Assembly (NCBI GenBank): GCA_949361645.1
Contig: OX442415.1
Location: 14,611,235 to 14,675,234, forward strand
Origin: Spongilla lacustris
Taxonomy: Eukaryota; Porifera; Demospongiae; Spongillida; Spongillidae
Length of the DNA stretch: 64,000 bases
Direction: 5' to 3'
How positions within the stretch are numbered: the first letter of the stretch is position 1; each line of letters opens with the position of its first letter. Both the position numbers and the translations under genes were made by a program. This document shows positions 1-12,707 of the stretch, piece by piece. Below the pieces are notes generated by a model, which saw only the letters and a list, made by a program, of their open reading frames with translations, did not search any database and was not told the origin of the DNA.

Positions 1-1179
1 TTAAATATGAGATGTAACAGATTTTTGTCTTACAGCAAGGGACCTACCGCTATACACAGGACTGATCCACTGATCCCACCGTCTGGTCCATTCACCAACC
101 AAAACCAGCGATCAAACACACGTGCAGCTGGCAGACCACTACAAGTCACGCGATTAACTATCAACGCATCACGTACGTGTACCAATTAGAAGCCGCGGCC
201 GCTAGTAATATGTACGAGAAAGTTCAAACGCTTGCTCGGGCGTTTGTAATACCCTACACGGAAATAGTCGTAAAGGCATGCAATTGTGCTGTCATGTTTT
301 GGAAATGCAATCCTCACTCAGCGGCGGAGGATCACGTGCCCTCCCCCGCCCCCCCTCCCCCAATTTTTTTTTTTTTTTTCTTCATGCCACTTAGCTTAGC
401 TAGCTAGCTAGCGTGTGCGCATAATTACGATCCGTTATAGATCATTTACCTATTCGATAGTTTAATAATTATATGCAAGGCGGCACGAATGTGACGGATC
501 GGAGTCATACACTGATACAGGCACTTTATCTTGTAAACGTACTGAGAAAAAATATTGCCAGTTTTTTGCTTTTGCGTTTATTTAGCATGAAATTCACAGT
601 GATATCCAATACAAACATCATGCGATATCCGGATTACTTGAGCCTGCATGGACAGCGACGAGAAAACTCTTCATCCTTCACAATGCTTAGGTTCCTACTG
701 CTACTTGGTGACGCAAAGCTTTTGTGAATTTGTGACCGAAGCGTGCACGTGGCCATGGCCATGCACCAGCTACATGTCGGTCTATAAACGACTCATGTAT
801 GTTTTACTATAATATTAGTACTTTTAGTTTGTTTAGCTCTATAGCTGCGGTAATAACCTGTTTTCTGAGGAACAGAATCTGAGATCCATCCCATTCACAT
901 CTTTTGATCGCTTATCTCTCACACGCACCATTCGACGATTAAATACTAATTATAATTAACCACACATGCAAAATTACATTTCACTAATAGAAGGATTTAA
1001 TTAGATGATCGATATAGATCCCGCTTGGCTAGAACAATTTGCAAGCTTGCAAATCCAAGGATGGTAACATGCAGAATGCTGCATAGATTACAGTATGCAT
1101 TACGTCATTCTTATGCATTGCGTCATTCTTCATATAGGAAATGGGAGGGTCCGGACCCCCAACGTTATATGATTGACAC

Positions 1180-2621
1180 GGTGTCGGAGGAATGGCTGTC
1201 CCCCTGGAAAAAGTGTCGCCCCGGACATTCCTAGATACAAGTGTCCCCCCGGACACCTAGGAAAAAATGTCCCATCAGGAAAAAGTGTCCCCTCCCCTCA
1301 ATGACTTATACTTTTATAGAAACATTCCTAGAACTTTTTAATTAAGTCCTAGTGTTTAGGCCAAAGCCTTGAGGCTAATTTTCTATATGTTAGACGCGCG
1401 TAAAATGCAGGCGGGAAAAGGTTGGTTCGCAGCAGAACTAGATAATTGGTACAACTATACGCGCGTACGCCTGGATGGTGCACTCTTTGCATATCGAATT
1501 GCGATTTTCTAACTGGACTAACGCTATCTGATCATGAAGTGATGGAAGGCCAATATTGGGTAAGCATAATGCATCAGTTTTCACGAATGTCAAGTCACAT
1601 ATCTATAAAGCAGTGCTGATGCCTATTAAAGTTGTACGCATAACTCTGTCACCATGAATGTAAAGTAAAGAGCTACTAAGCTATGGAGACTGCATGGTGT
1701 ACAAGGAAATCAAAAACTTCTCCATTGAGGATTGGTGGTACAAAAAGCAAGGAAACAACTACAGTATGTTTGTATATAGGATCCTACAACTCACAGTCAT
1801 GTCCTGAATTTGCAAATGAAGAAGCTTATTTGCAAATGTTGGGCTGTTATAGTTGTATATAGGATAATACCAAAACTTGTTTCTTGTAACTGGTTTCCTT
1901 GCTTTTTGCACCACCAATCCTTTTCTCAACAAGAGCACTACTGTAGTTCCCCTAATTTTTTTCTGTCAGGAGTGGCTTAGTGTATTCCACACTACCTCTA
2001 ACACACATGCTACAGGACGTCTTTTTAAGACCACCACTTTTACTGGTGACCGCTGATTTCTGCATATGAGTTTGATACCCCCCCCCCCCCCCCCCCCCCC
2101 ATCCCCCTTAAGAACATAACACAGTATGTATTCTTTGCACATGTCAGTACATGCAAGTGAAACTGTGTCCAGTACAGAGACAATTAGAAACTTGGGACTG
2201 TGGGCTGACATGAGGACGGTGAAATGGCCGCGTCTGGCTACAGAACTGATCAAACATGGTATTGTGGTGACTGCTGCATTGCGTTGATGACTTAAATTTG
2301 CTTGCCTTTTGACATTGATGACAAAGATTGCTGTCGCTTATTTTATTGTCTTCTGACATCGTTTAAGTATGTACATGTACATGATTGCGATCGGCGTAAA
2401 AAATTTGCCATTTTAACGTTCAATTGAAGAGGTATAATAAATCACGCGAAACATAAGGGCGCATTTCCTCGGGGAATGTCTGGTACCGAGGAGAAGTGGG
2501 GGGACATTTCTACCGAGGGGGGGGACAATTTCTCCTAGGCACAAATGTCCCCCTGGACATTCTTTCCTAGGAACAGTGGTACCTAAGAAAAATTGTCCGG
2601 GGGACAGCCATGCCTAGGAAC
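1180..2621. mobile_element. MITE-like element with GTCC/GGAC-rich inverted ends
   Basis: The left end (about 1180-1290) and right end (about 2475-2621) are imperfect inverted copies built from short blocks such as ATGGCTGTCCCCC, GTCCCCCCGGACA and CCTAGGAAAAA. No transposase is visible between them, so this is probably a non-autonomous DNA transposon. A 205-bp palindromic MITE and a 23-nt C run (2078-2100) are nested inside. The sister copy is at 53063-54540. Exact termini and target duplication could not be fixed. Confidence 0.55.
1725..1929. mobile_element. 205-bp palindromic MITE
   Basis: Both ends carry the same inverted repeat, TTGAG then GGATTGGTGGT[A/G]CAAAAAGC, followed by AAGGAAAC and an inner TATATAGGAT block also present in both orientations. 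There is no coding capacity. It is nested inside the larger GTCC-rich element and is conserved at 53608-53812. Confidence 0.7.
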
Positions 2622-3279
2622 GACGGCTTTGAAATATATTGCGCCCGGCGGCCCTGAGCAGGAATGTTGTAAGAGGGGGTAGAGTTATTCATCGATTCAT
2701 TTGAAGGGATAGGCCTAGAATTAAGAAAACGAAACTAAGAAGTCAATAAAACCAGGTTTCACTTGAATGTAGGCTGCATGCAATTCCAAAATCATATACA
2801 TGTAGATTCAAACGCTAACGACCTGCATGCTCCCACAAGCCTGCCAACAGCCAGCGCCAGCATCTCTAAAGATCCAAGTAGAAAATTGGGCTAATGTGTC
2901 AGTGATGCTATTTGATCAGTATTACGTTGCAATGGTCAGTCCGGCTGTCTCTAAAAGCTTGCAGCAAGGTGCATTTAGTTTCTTACAGATGTATATTTAA
3001 ACGATCATAGCTTGGAGCCTTGGCTTTTTTTGACCGTCCACCGTATACCACATCTGTGACGGTAGAGAACATAAATTTATGAACGATGACTGGCATATGT
3101 TTGGTACTTTTGGAGGGGTTTTCAACGCTAAAGCATTGGCATCCCCAAGCCCTCGCATGTGTAAAATGGACGTACCTCTTCACAGGTAGGGCCTGACCAA
3201 GCTTTTTAAATATGCATGTAATGTACGTATCACATCATAAAGACACTAAATCTAACTTTATGGGAAAGAATGTTTGTTG

Positions 3280-3960
3280 TCACCTGTTAAAGCTTATATC
3301 TTAGCTGATGACACTACGAAATATAATTTTTCTGGTGATACTACTCCATTTGACCATTCATTGTCTGCATTTTGTGATTCTTCGTGATCTTGGTGTTTAC
3401 GTTTCATTAGATTTACAGCCAGGAATTCATTGTTCAAGTGTATTCTGGACGGTTTCTAATTCTAAGAGGTTTCCAGAGTAGTGATGTTACATGAATTTTA
3501 AACCTATATGTCAGGCCACTTTTAGAATTCAACACACCAGTCTGGAATCCTTGGCTGTTCAAAAATATTGAACATATTGAAGGAGATTCAGGGTTACTTC
3601 ACACCAACAATTTGTAAACGTGCAAGACTGTAACTACCTCACGTGCATGGATTATGCATCCCAGTTAGCAAATCTTGACTTGTCATCTTTGGAATATTGT
3701 CGTGTTTATTTCGACCTTGCAATGTGTTATAAAATTTTGAAAAAGCTTCTGAATATAAATGCAGCAGAGATGTTTACAGTCAGTTCAAACGTTCATTCCA
3801 TCAAGGAAATGCTCCATCGTCATGATTTTCAGCTATACTTCATTACTTCTTGGGTTGTTCCTTTGTGGAATTCCTTGCCTCAACATGTTGTATCTGCATA
3901 TAATATCATCACTTTTATGTCTTAAAACTGTCGATCTATCTCTTTATTGCAAACTGTAAA
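3280..3960 (+). pseudogene. LINE (CR1/L2/Jockey-like) reverse transcriptase 3' remnant
   Basis: The plus strand shows broken pieces of a non-LTR retrotransposon polymerase tail. There is an ADD-type remnant (LADDT) near 3305, then a stretch like 'RPLLEYxxPVWxP' near 3515-3560. The C-terminal signature follows at 3620-3925, with LSSLEYCRVYFDLAMCYKI and VVPLWNSLPQHVV. Several frameshifts and stops separate the pieces. The clade call rests on these motifs only. The sister copy is at 55838-56517. Confidence 0.7.
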
Positions 3961-4910
3961 TAAGTGCTTTTCATCATGTCATTGCATTATCTGTACAATG
4001 CATTGAGAAAAAATACTATTAATGTTTGCAAATAGCATAAGAAAGATGGATGTCCATATTGCTGGATTGCAGAAGGCATTATTCAATAGAGGTTTGGACA
4101 GATATACTTCAGTTAATATATCCGGCCTCAACACTGAATTCACATTGAAGCATTGCAGACTGTAGTATTCATAAGTTGATTACTGATTAATTAATTGACA
4201 AGAATAGACAGGTAGCATGCAGGTATAATGTGATTCTTGAGTTTGAAATATAGTGTGCCTCGATCCGCTCTCCCACACACATACATGGATACGTAGAATG
4301 ATCCTTTACACATCAATATGGTATTATCACAAAATTGCAAGACACGAACTATTAATGCCCCCCCCCCCCCCCCCCCCCCCCCCCACCTTGCAACTATTGC
4401 AAACAAAATACAATTGCATGGTCTACTATTTCAATTGCAGTATCCAATTATTAACGGGATAGTCACAAAGAGATCATGTATAAAATGAAATGAAAGCAGC
4501 TAGCGACTGTGCTGAGGCAGTGACATATTTTTGCCTAGAGTTTTTAAAAAAATCCAGGCACCTAGAAAATCTAGAGAATGCCTCCACTACAAGCACAGAT
4601 ACAACCTGTACAGTGACAATCCAAGATTAGGAGTGCACATAACCTTGATGCCAAATTCTGCAGACCAAGATAGATACCACAAATGTCGGCGGGGGGGGGG
4701 GGGGGGGGGGGGGGGGTCCTGGACTAATGCCACAACCTTGCTCCTAAAGAGGGGGGTAATATTCGACAATACAATCACATGGCATAAGGATTAGTTAAGG
4801 CATGATTGATCTCACAGCTGGCTAGAACAATATGAGCACTTTCTTTCTGAATTAATTAAGGCGCAACTACCATTTTAGAGGAGAATGTTGACTTTAGTCA
4901 GGCTCAAATG

Positions 4911-5330
4911 CTAAACCAAGGCCTGGGGATGGCACATCAATGGGCCTGTGGGACTGACACTGCTAGTAGTCGAGCTATAGTTGCTATTGTTGTAATAGTC
5001 TACAATAAAGCTGTGTTGGATCAAATGGTCCACACGCTTGAATGGATTCAGGGGCAGACCCTTAGTAGTACCATATACAATGTAGGCAGCTGCAGTGTCA
5101 CAGCAGATGTGGTGTATGTACCAGCAGTTTAAACCCATGAAATTGCAATGTACATCCTCCACAAAAGATTTAAGAACAGAATACAGGACTAAGGAGAACA
5201 CTAATGGGCCTAAAGGGTCTCCCTGCTGGACACCAAAGGCAGAGTGCAGCATTTCCGATGGTGGATGCCATAGTGTAGGGTGCTGGGGGTAGCACCACAA
5301 AAAGTTCAGGACAGTTAGCCTAACACTCAA
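4911..5330 (-). pseudogene. Reverse-transcriptase fragment (GVQQGDPLGPLVFSLVL)
   Basis: Reading the minus strand gives LWCYPQHPTLWHP followed by GVQQGDPLGPLVFSLVL, the RT palm motif that precedes the catalytic YxDD box. The wording matches the retroelement family at 7924-11280, so this is an older, heavily eroded relative. The YxDD box itself is not recoverable here. The sister copy, open somewhat further upstream, is at 57454-58020. Confidence 0.75.
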
Positions 5331-6489
5331 TGATGATGGCTTAGTGGAATATAAAGTTAAAAATGCTGTTCAGGTTTGAGTAGTCGAGTCAAAGGCCAAA
5401 TCTGATTGCATGAGATAACACATAACACAATGCCAAAGAAAATAAGTGATCTTTTCAGATCCTCCTGGACACGCAACAGCATTGTGGACCAAATGTTACA
5501 GGCATGTAAATAAAACGTAAACTTTAAAACTTTGCCATCAACTCAGTGCATAATGAATGACACAAACTATGCATGATTACAGCTCTAAGAAAGTTGTTCA
5601 TACACACTGTACATGTATGCATACAGAACATTTTTACTATTTACTGAATCAAATGTGCACATGATCAACTCTTACAAACCTCTACATGCACATGCCTTTA
5701 AAGTTCCCTGGGGGTGTGATCCAAATCATTTACATGTACTCCTAATGTATGTGTCAATCACTTTACTGAGATAGGGGCAAGGGCAGAGCTAATATTAACC
5801 TTATGCAATGTAGGAGATACAAACACATTGTAAGTGTGCAATTGACAGCAATGTGTAACTAACCCACAAAGATCCATCAAACATTGCATAACAAACAAAC
5901 ATCGCCTATTTTCAGTGTGGCAAATATAGAATTTGAAGTACGTACATGGGCTCTATATTAAAGAAGACACAATTACAGTTCATACATGTACTAGTAGTGC
6001 AGCAAAACAACCCATTGCATAATTGGCCTAAACAGAAACTACAATTGGTAGATCTTCTACATGATGGAAATTATTTGGATTATTCAACCAATTGATGATA
6101 GTATTGTCTCATAATTTTTTATGCTAAGCCTATACAACATTCGCCAACAATCAAAGTATTTGCACAAAAAAGGACAACTCAAGGGAAATTAATTACTTAA
6201 CACTCCACTAACAATAAATAATCATATTAAATGCCTTTATTATTATTAGAGCTATATTTTAATGAAGACATTATAATGTATATATAATAATACATGTTAA
6301 ACACAAATTTCAATATTGAACTAGTAAACTATGTAACTATGTATGAGTCAACTATCTAAGTAGAGGTCTGAGACTTTAGCACGGGGACCTGCCCTTGCAA
6401 GAAATGCTCTGGCATTCGAGCGCACAAGGGAAAGGTTTAGTCTCGAATAAATGCTGTCCAGAGTGGTGGATTAATAATAATAATAAATA

Positions 6490-7920
6490 TAGTGTTTTGT
6501 GCAAAGTTTGTAGCCCAAAAGTGGTCTGAGGCTTGCAAGTTACTTAAGCAATTGGGAGCTGTGGGATCCATTGACCCCCAAGTAGCCCGGCTTGCTTCTT
6601 CTTAGACAATGTGGGAGCTTTTGTAGACTAGTGCATCTATCTAGAAATACTCCACCTCCCCTAGTTAAGGAGGCCTTTGCCATGTTTGATGATTGTGTAT
6701 AGCGATGCTTCTCAGAATGTACTGCAGTGGATGCTTCTGCCTCCACCTGGCAGCAGGCACAACTGAGCTTAAAGAGGGGGACGTAGGGCTTCGGCACCTA
6801 TCTTGCCATTCCCCTGCAGCATACATAGCTTCATTTCAGTCTTCAGGCCTCTCCTCGTTGTCAGGTATGTATCTGTCCTCTTCAGTCGATCTTTATAACA
6901 GTCTTGTGGACCCCCATGATTTCCTTACCCTTGAGTTGGTACAAAATTCCCATCTCTCACAGAAGGTCTTATCTTCCAAGCTTGAAGACCAACAGTTCAA
7001 TAACCTTTTTCAAAGTGCAACCTTGACTGACAGGGCTCGTTTTTTGTCCATCTCTTCCCCTCATGCCTCTGCTTGGCTGTCAGTTACTCCCTCCCCTCGA
7101 CTAACCTCCACTTAGATCCGGTAGAATTTCAAGTAGCACTGAAGTAGTGGTTGGGTATCCCGGTTGTCCGGCCAAGGCCAAAGTTGCCCTCACTGTCCTT
7201 CCTTTGCATTGGATGACTTTGGCCATCATGCCCTCAGTTGTAAGGATGGAGGGGATGTGGTATTGCGCCATAATAAGCTCCGGGACATTTTTTCAGACTT
7301 CAGCCAACGTGCTTGCCTGGGTCCACGTCTAGAGATGGGATGCGGGGCTGGGTTTACCAATACACAATCCCGCCCAGCAGATGTTCTTGTCCCTAACTGG
7401 GACCTTGGCAAACCTGCTGCCTTTGAATTGTCCGTCACGTCCACGCTACGTTCAAGTGTCTTGCTAGAAGCGAGTGTGACGGCAGGTTCGGCAGCCCTTG
7501 CAGCTGAGAACAGAAAGCACAACAGCAATGACAGGAAGTGTGAGGAACTGGGTTGGGTCTGCATCCCACTTGTGGTCAAGACCTATGGGTGTTGGAGTGC
7601 TGCAGCAGTGGCGGCTTTTTCTAAGCTTGCTGGTCGTCTTTCCACCAGGCTAAACCAACCCAAGTCCAGGACCATCTCTTTGGAATATACAGCCGCCTAG
7701 GCCTAGCCTTAGTGAGAGCCAATTGCAGAACCATCCTGTCCAGGGTAGCTTGACTGTAAGGCCTGAAGTGCCTCTCTTTTAGGTTTCCAATGTTTTATGC
7801 ATTTAGTAACAATATTAGTAATGTGATGCTATATTCATTCGTTGATGTATTCTATGCATATATTATCATTAAAAAAAATTGTAACTTTAAAAAAATAAAA
7901 AAAATAATTATAATCATATA
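6490..7920 (+). pseudogene. 5'-truncated RT retroelement, C-terminal endonuclease-like half
   Basis: This copy starts within the post-YxDD part of the RT (about 6490, AQKWSEACKLLKQLGAVG) and runs to the C terminus, with a break near 7110. The last 178 codons (7164-7700) carry CPHCPSFALDDFGHHALSC (a CCHC-type knuckle), then LRHNKLRD, then SRPADVLVPNWDLGKPAAFE. Cys-Cys-His-Cys, RHN, R-P-x-D and a downstream acidic strand is the arrangement of the restriction-like endonuclease of early-branching non-LTR elements (R2/R4/NeSL/Hero). That assignment is inferred from motifs. The 3' end runs into A-rich DNA (7868-7910), as expected for target-primed reverse transcription with 5' truncation. Confidence 0.7.
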
Positions 7921-7923
7921 TAA

Positions 7924-10900
7924 TTAAAATACTAAATAATAATAATAATAGATAAATAAATAAATACACCCTATTATTACTACTGGTGTGGGACAAAACA
8001 TCGAGAGGATGGCTACAGCATTGGCTCTAACTAAGCAGAGGTTCAGCCTGCCATATAGCTCAGCTACATGTAGGACCACAGCCTTAGCCCTGTTGGAGCT
8101 GGTCGCTAGGCGAGAGGTCAGAAGTGCCAAAGACTCCATTGCTTCTGTTCCCCAAGCACCATATGCCTCATCCACCATGGGGACATAAACCCACCCTAGC
8201 TCCTTGCATTTGGCATCGTTTTCTTCATGCTTTCTCAGCTCAGTAGCTCTGGCAGCCTGACCTGCTGCTAGTCCCGCTTCAAGTAAAACATTGGAGTTAA
8301 GCGGTGACGACACAGACAAGTCAAAGGCTGCCGGCTTACCCAAAGATCAGTTGGGTACTAGGATGTCTGCAGGGCGAGTGTGGCTATGGTCATGAGTTAG
8401 GCTATTTCCTGCCTCCACCTTAACACTCAGGTGAGCCCTGCGACAGGTCCCAGCAAGGGTGTCACGTAGTTTATTATGGCGGGTTACAACATCTCCACCA
8501 TGCGTGCAGGTGAGTGCATGATGGCCAAGGGGGTCCAGCCTTTTCCAGGACACAAGGGACAAATTGAGCCACCTGAGGTGTCTAGGCCCAGCCACCACTT
8601 GATGGCCACTTGGAACTCTGAAGGCTGGAGATGAAGGCCTAGCCTCTCAGAGGGAATTACTGACACCCAAGATGCAGCATGAGGGGAGGAGACAGAGAGA
8701 AGGCATGCTCTATCTGCAGGAGAAGATTGCTCCAGTAGTAGATTAAACATGTGGCTGTCTATTTTGTTGGAAAGTACCTTCTGATGGATAGGGGATGTCA
8801 ACACTTTTTCAATGCTGATCGCCTTTGATGAAGGAACAAGTGAGTTAAACAACTCTACTGCATGGATAAGGTGCTCCTGGGACAATGGACCAGCACCAGA
8901 GGAGCTCAGAGAGGCAATGTATGCTGCTGGTGAATGCCAACTCAGGGAGCGCATGCCCAGGCCACCCCATGCCTAAGCTGAGCTCTGCCTGTTGCCAGGC
9001 CTGATTGGAGGTGTCAACTGCTGTGCACCTGGTAAAGGCTGTCCGCATGTAATAATCAAAGGCCTCGAGGGCTGACAAGGCTTGGGAGGGTGGTGTGCCG
9101 CGAGCAAGTTGGGCCACCTTGCAGAATCCCGCACATTGACGTAGAAGGGAAAAGGCCACATGCGGGTCGACTGCACCTACTTCCTCTAGTTTGAGCAGGA
9201 GAGCTTTGGCCTCTTCATGTTTCTTCAAAATAAAGGAGGAGCAAAATGCCTTGTCACCAATGGGGATGCCCAGGATGATGATATTAGGGGTTTGGGATCG
9301 TTTCATTTCTGGTGGAAATGGGCTGACATTATGTGTGCTAAAAATTTCACATTTTGGAACATTCACAATGAGACCAAGACTAGGACCTAGCTTTTGTATG
9401 ATGGAGAGAGCTTCAAGAAGAACAGACCTGGGACCGGCCAGCACGCCATCATCCAGGTACCAGGCATGGTAGGACAAATCAGCACATGCAGTATTGGTGG
9501 TGATTTCGGACACTAACTTATTTAAAACCAGGGAGAAAATCAGGGTGCCAAGAGGATCACCCTGCTGAACCTATGTTCCGAATGTAAGGTGCCCAAAGGA
9601 TGACACAGAAAGGGGTGCTGACTGTAACACTAGGTGGCCCAAGGAAGCAGCTCAGGGAAGTGTTTGCTACACTCTGATAGGATAGCCCCCCGTGAGACCA
9701 TATTGAAGGCGTTTTTCATATCCACCTTTAGGACAACAAAGTCATCATCAAGCCAATGTTTGTTAACACAAGCTCTCAGATCATGGGCAATCTTCTCTGC
9801 TCCATTGCTGCAAACAACTCCAAACTGGTATGGTTTGAAAAACTCTGCTGCCTTCCCTTTCACTACAGCACAAAGGCATTTGCTGGTCAGGTGACTTAGG
9901 CTTTCACCTACAGCAATAGGTCTGACATCAAGAAGACTACCAGGTTTAGACTTGTTAAGGGCAGTTATACTACCACCAGCAAGGAAAGTGAAAACCTCAG
10001 ATGGAGCTCTGCCAGCTGCAAGGAGGTTGATGACAGCCCTCAAGATTGGAGGATGGGTGTCTGAAGGGGCACCTCTGATGCATCAAAGATGTGTTGAATG
10101 CGAAGCCCTGACGGTCCAGCTGATGTTAGCTTTGGAAATGACCTAAGGACAGCCATGAGATCAAGGTCATGAGGGATCACAGTATAACGGATGGTAAGTT
10201 GGGAACAGAAGGACAAGGACACTCAGGATGTTTAGCAACTAAAAGTTTCCATGTTTCAGCATTGTTAGGTGCTAACCCAGGTGACACAAGTACTTGGCAT
10301 GCCTTACCAAAGAGACCATCCTGTACTAAGGATATTGTTGAGTTAACCCTCTTCTTAACTGTGTCATCTAAGGGCACTCGTTGCTTTTTGGAGCAAGGAG
10401 CACTGGCTTTTGCCAAATGCCATAGCTCCCTAAATTCACCCTCCCCCCACATTGCACAGATACTCTCAATGGAAACAGGCTTGTTGTGACGCCCACCACA
10501 TTTAGCACTGGGGAGAACACACTTGCATGGGAAGCAAAAAAAGCTTCAACCAAGCTGTCACTGTGTTTTCAGAGATGACAGCCATGAGAGCAGCTGAGAA
10601 GGCTCGTGCAAAAGCCGGCCTTGCTTTGTAGGGTACAAAGCGTATTGTTGGGCACTTGAGGCTGCATACCTCATCAGAAGAGCACAGGCTGGGTGAAACA
10701 TCTAACACAGGTGCCAGTGGGGTGGAACGTTGTGCCAAACACTTCTGCTGATGTGAAGGAAGGTGGGAGGTTGAAACTAGTTTCACGCAAGTATGGCAAA
10801 CAGACAAACCCTGATCCAAGAGCCATGAATCAGGAACTGCACCCGGAAGAAGCCCTCTCAAGTGGCTATCTATATGGAGGCGCCACATGGTAGGTGCAAC

Positions 10901-11280
10901 TAATTCTGGACACAGCATTGCTTCCTTCTTTCTGCAGCTGGCTGTGCAACAGGACCTCTCACAGGGATTGGAAAGTCCACAGACAGTAGCAAGATGTAAT
11001 GGTCTTGAGTGAGGGATTCACCAGTAGGACATGGGAGGTCAGGTGTTGATGATGGGAGTGTGGATAACAACTGCTGCACTACAGCTGGTGCCAAAGGTGG
11101 AATTGAAGTGGATGATTGTGATGGCGTTGCAGACAGCTCCAAAGTTGAAATGGGCAGCTGCGGATGAAAATTTAGCTGCTGCAGGGAGACTTGTGAGCCT
11201 AACTGCGGAAGTGACTGGGAATAATTGTTTTTGCCCCATATGTCTAAATGTATTATGTATTCTTTGTGACAATTGAAACC
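7924..11280 (-). pseudogene. Near full-length RT retroelement with N-terminal zinc knuckle and C-terminal RLE-like domain
   Basis: Minus-strand reading order: a Pro/Ser-rich start (about 11260-10950); CHTCVKLVSTSHLPSHQQKC (C2HC finger, about 10800); and a linker to 10180. The RT follows from about 10043, with RPIAVGE, GVVCSNGAEKIAHDL and VVLKVDMKNAFN. QQGDPLGT lies near 9565, and the catalytic WYLDDGVLAGP box near 9460. The thumb-like region ends at about 8850. The tail has CPLCPGK, GHHALTC, TRHNKLRD, TRPADILVPN and KPAAFDLSVSS. The reading frame shifts at several places (near 10450, 10040, 9600, 8850 and 8500), so it is not functional as it stands. The clade is uncertain: the tail looks like a restriction-like endonuclease, whereas YLDD is unusual for R2-type RTs, which normally read YADD. 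Confidence 0.8.
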
Positions 11281-11321
11281 GGCCCTTAATATCAAGGCAG
11301 TAGTGAGTCTTAAATAATACA

Positions 11322-12341
11322 CCCACATGTAGGGTGTGTAGCCTTTTTCATAAATCAAAATCGATTATTTCGACTATGACAAAAAGTCCAATCGATTTTT
11401 CAGGTTAATAGCAACTTGAAAATCGATTATTGGAAACATTAAATCGATTTTGGCGATCAGTGCACCATTAATTTGCCACCGATTACCTACGTTTTTCGAG
11501 GTTTTTCCGATTTTTGATATTGGCCAGGTAAATCACAGTTTCTCAAGTCTATACACGTATAGCCAGTTTTATTACTTATCAGCCAACATTAAAACTACAG
11601 TTACACGTCCCTTATAAGATAGTATCCGTAGGGACTGGGAACGAGGTGCATTCCAATGTGACGCCACATCCAGGTGGATGGGAATTATAAGTGCTTCAAA
11701 TATTTTTTCACCAAAGAACACGTTCTTGCATGTTGGGTACCTTTCCACGCATATGCCAAAGCCACCAATCAAGACATGTACGATTTCATAATATTATGGC
11801 ATAGATAGTAAATATCTATGGTTATAGCTGAACGTCTGGAATAGAGCCAGTCACCTGTGCTGCTGTGCAAAAGAGTACATATAGCACATTCGATTAACGC
11901 ACATGTACTATATCTACTGCAGAGAGCGCGAACGTATTTAAATCGCCGTCCCCACTGACTGCGCGTATTTACGTTGATTAGACTGCACTGATGGCAGAGA
12001 TAGTATATTATCTGGTAATTCAGCCGGGTCCCCAGACTTATGTTCATTACATCATTTCAAACATGTTTCTGTTTATCGATTAATTAATCCTTTGTACTAC
12101 AGGCGGGAAAAGCGAAGGGCATATAAAAAGGGTAATCGATTTCGTACCGATTTCTTCATATGAAGGAAACGAATATCGACTAATCGCGACTAAGAAAAAC
12201 AGAATCGGTTATTTCGACTGAAGGAAATTTTGAAATCGGTAACCTGCTATTCTACTAAATGCATAGTCGACCGAATAGGTAATCGCGAATAATCGATTAA
12301 CCTGCAAAACCTGAAAATCGGTTACACACCCTACCCACATG
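11322..12341. mobile_element. 1,004-bp non-autonomous hAT-type element (11330-12333) with 8-bp TSD
   Basis: The left end reads TAGGGTGTGTAGCC and the right end, reverse-complemented, reads TAGGGTGTGTAACC. Identical 8-bp duplications CCCACATG flank the element at 11322-11329 and 12334-12341. An 8-bp duplication with a YAGGG-type terminus is the hallmark of the hAT superfamily. The interior has no transposase but is packed near both ends with AATCGATT-like motifs, typical of hAT subterminal transposase-binding repeats. It is missing from the paralogous site near 58807. Confidence 0.9.
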
Positions 12342-12425
12342 TACACCATCACACCCACATATACACCACTGCACACACCCGCATGTACACCACTGCACAC
12401 ACCCACATGTACACCATCATTAAGT
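12342..12425. repeat. Short CA/ACCCACATGTACACC tandem repeat
   Basis: ACACCCACATGTACACCAT-type units are repeated about three times, immediately beside the hAT target duplication. They are absent from the corresponding site of the right copy. Confidence 0.7.
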
Positions 12426-12568
12426 ACTAGGTTTTAATTAGTAAGAAAAACTATCATTTTCACTTTGCTCAACTTGGATTTGATGGAGTGATACCAATTA
12501 CAAACATATTTTCATTATTCTATTAAAACGTAAACGACATCCTAATAGTGTCTCTATCATAAACTTAC

Positions 12569-12652
12569 TCCAATGATTCCACTTGTGGGTGTTTCGATAT
12601 AAACCTGTTCAAAGCCACCAATATATCCTTGTCATATAAATCACCACTAATC
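12569..12652 (-). CDS. NLR gene 1, first LRR exon (28 residues)
   Basis: The acceptor AATTTCAG lies just upstream of 12652 and the donor GTAAGT just after 12569. The 84-nt exon starts and ends in the same phase as the LRR exons of NLR gene 2. It encodes ISGDLYDKDILVALNRF and ends KHPQVESLE, a ribonuclease-inhibitor-like LRR helix and turn. The two nucleotides carried from the NACHT exon complete its first codon (ATG, Met). Confidence 0.8.
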
Positions 12653-12707
12653 CTGAAATTGGAATTATTAAATATAAAGAACATTGTAGCACTTATAACA
12701 CACTCAC

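Larger units (their letters stand above)
1..6238. repeat. Segmental duplication, left copy (downstream part)
   Basis: This block matches 51925-58786 base for base over long stretches, in the same orientation and order, with scattered substitutions and small indels. It holds no host exon that I can support. It contains two MITE-like elements, a LINE 3' remnant and a reverse-transcriptase fragment, each listed separately. The copy seems to enter the window already inside the duplicated unit. Identity is very high up to about 5.4 kb and drops visibly between 5.5 and 6.2 kb. At about 6238 the alignment is broken by a 5-kb insertion and resumes at 11282. Confidence 0.95.
6239..11281. mobile_element. 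5-kb insertion unique to the left duplication copy
   Basis: In the right copy the flanks are joined directly (…TTTTAAATGC then CCTTAATATC… around 58780). In the left copy the same flanks lie at 6231-6238 and 11282-11292, with 5 kb of retroelement sequence between. A short GCCTT/GCCCTT resemblance at the two junctions could be a target duplication or microhomology. The insert contains one plus-strand and one minus-strand copy of the same retroelement family, tail to tail, with an A/T-rich join at 7860-7975. Confidence 0.85.
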
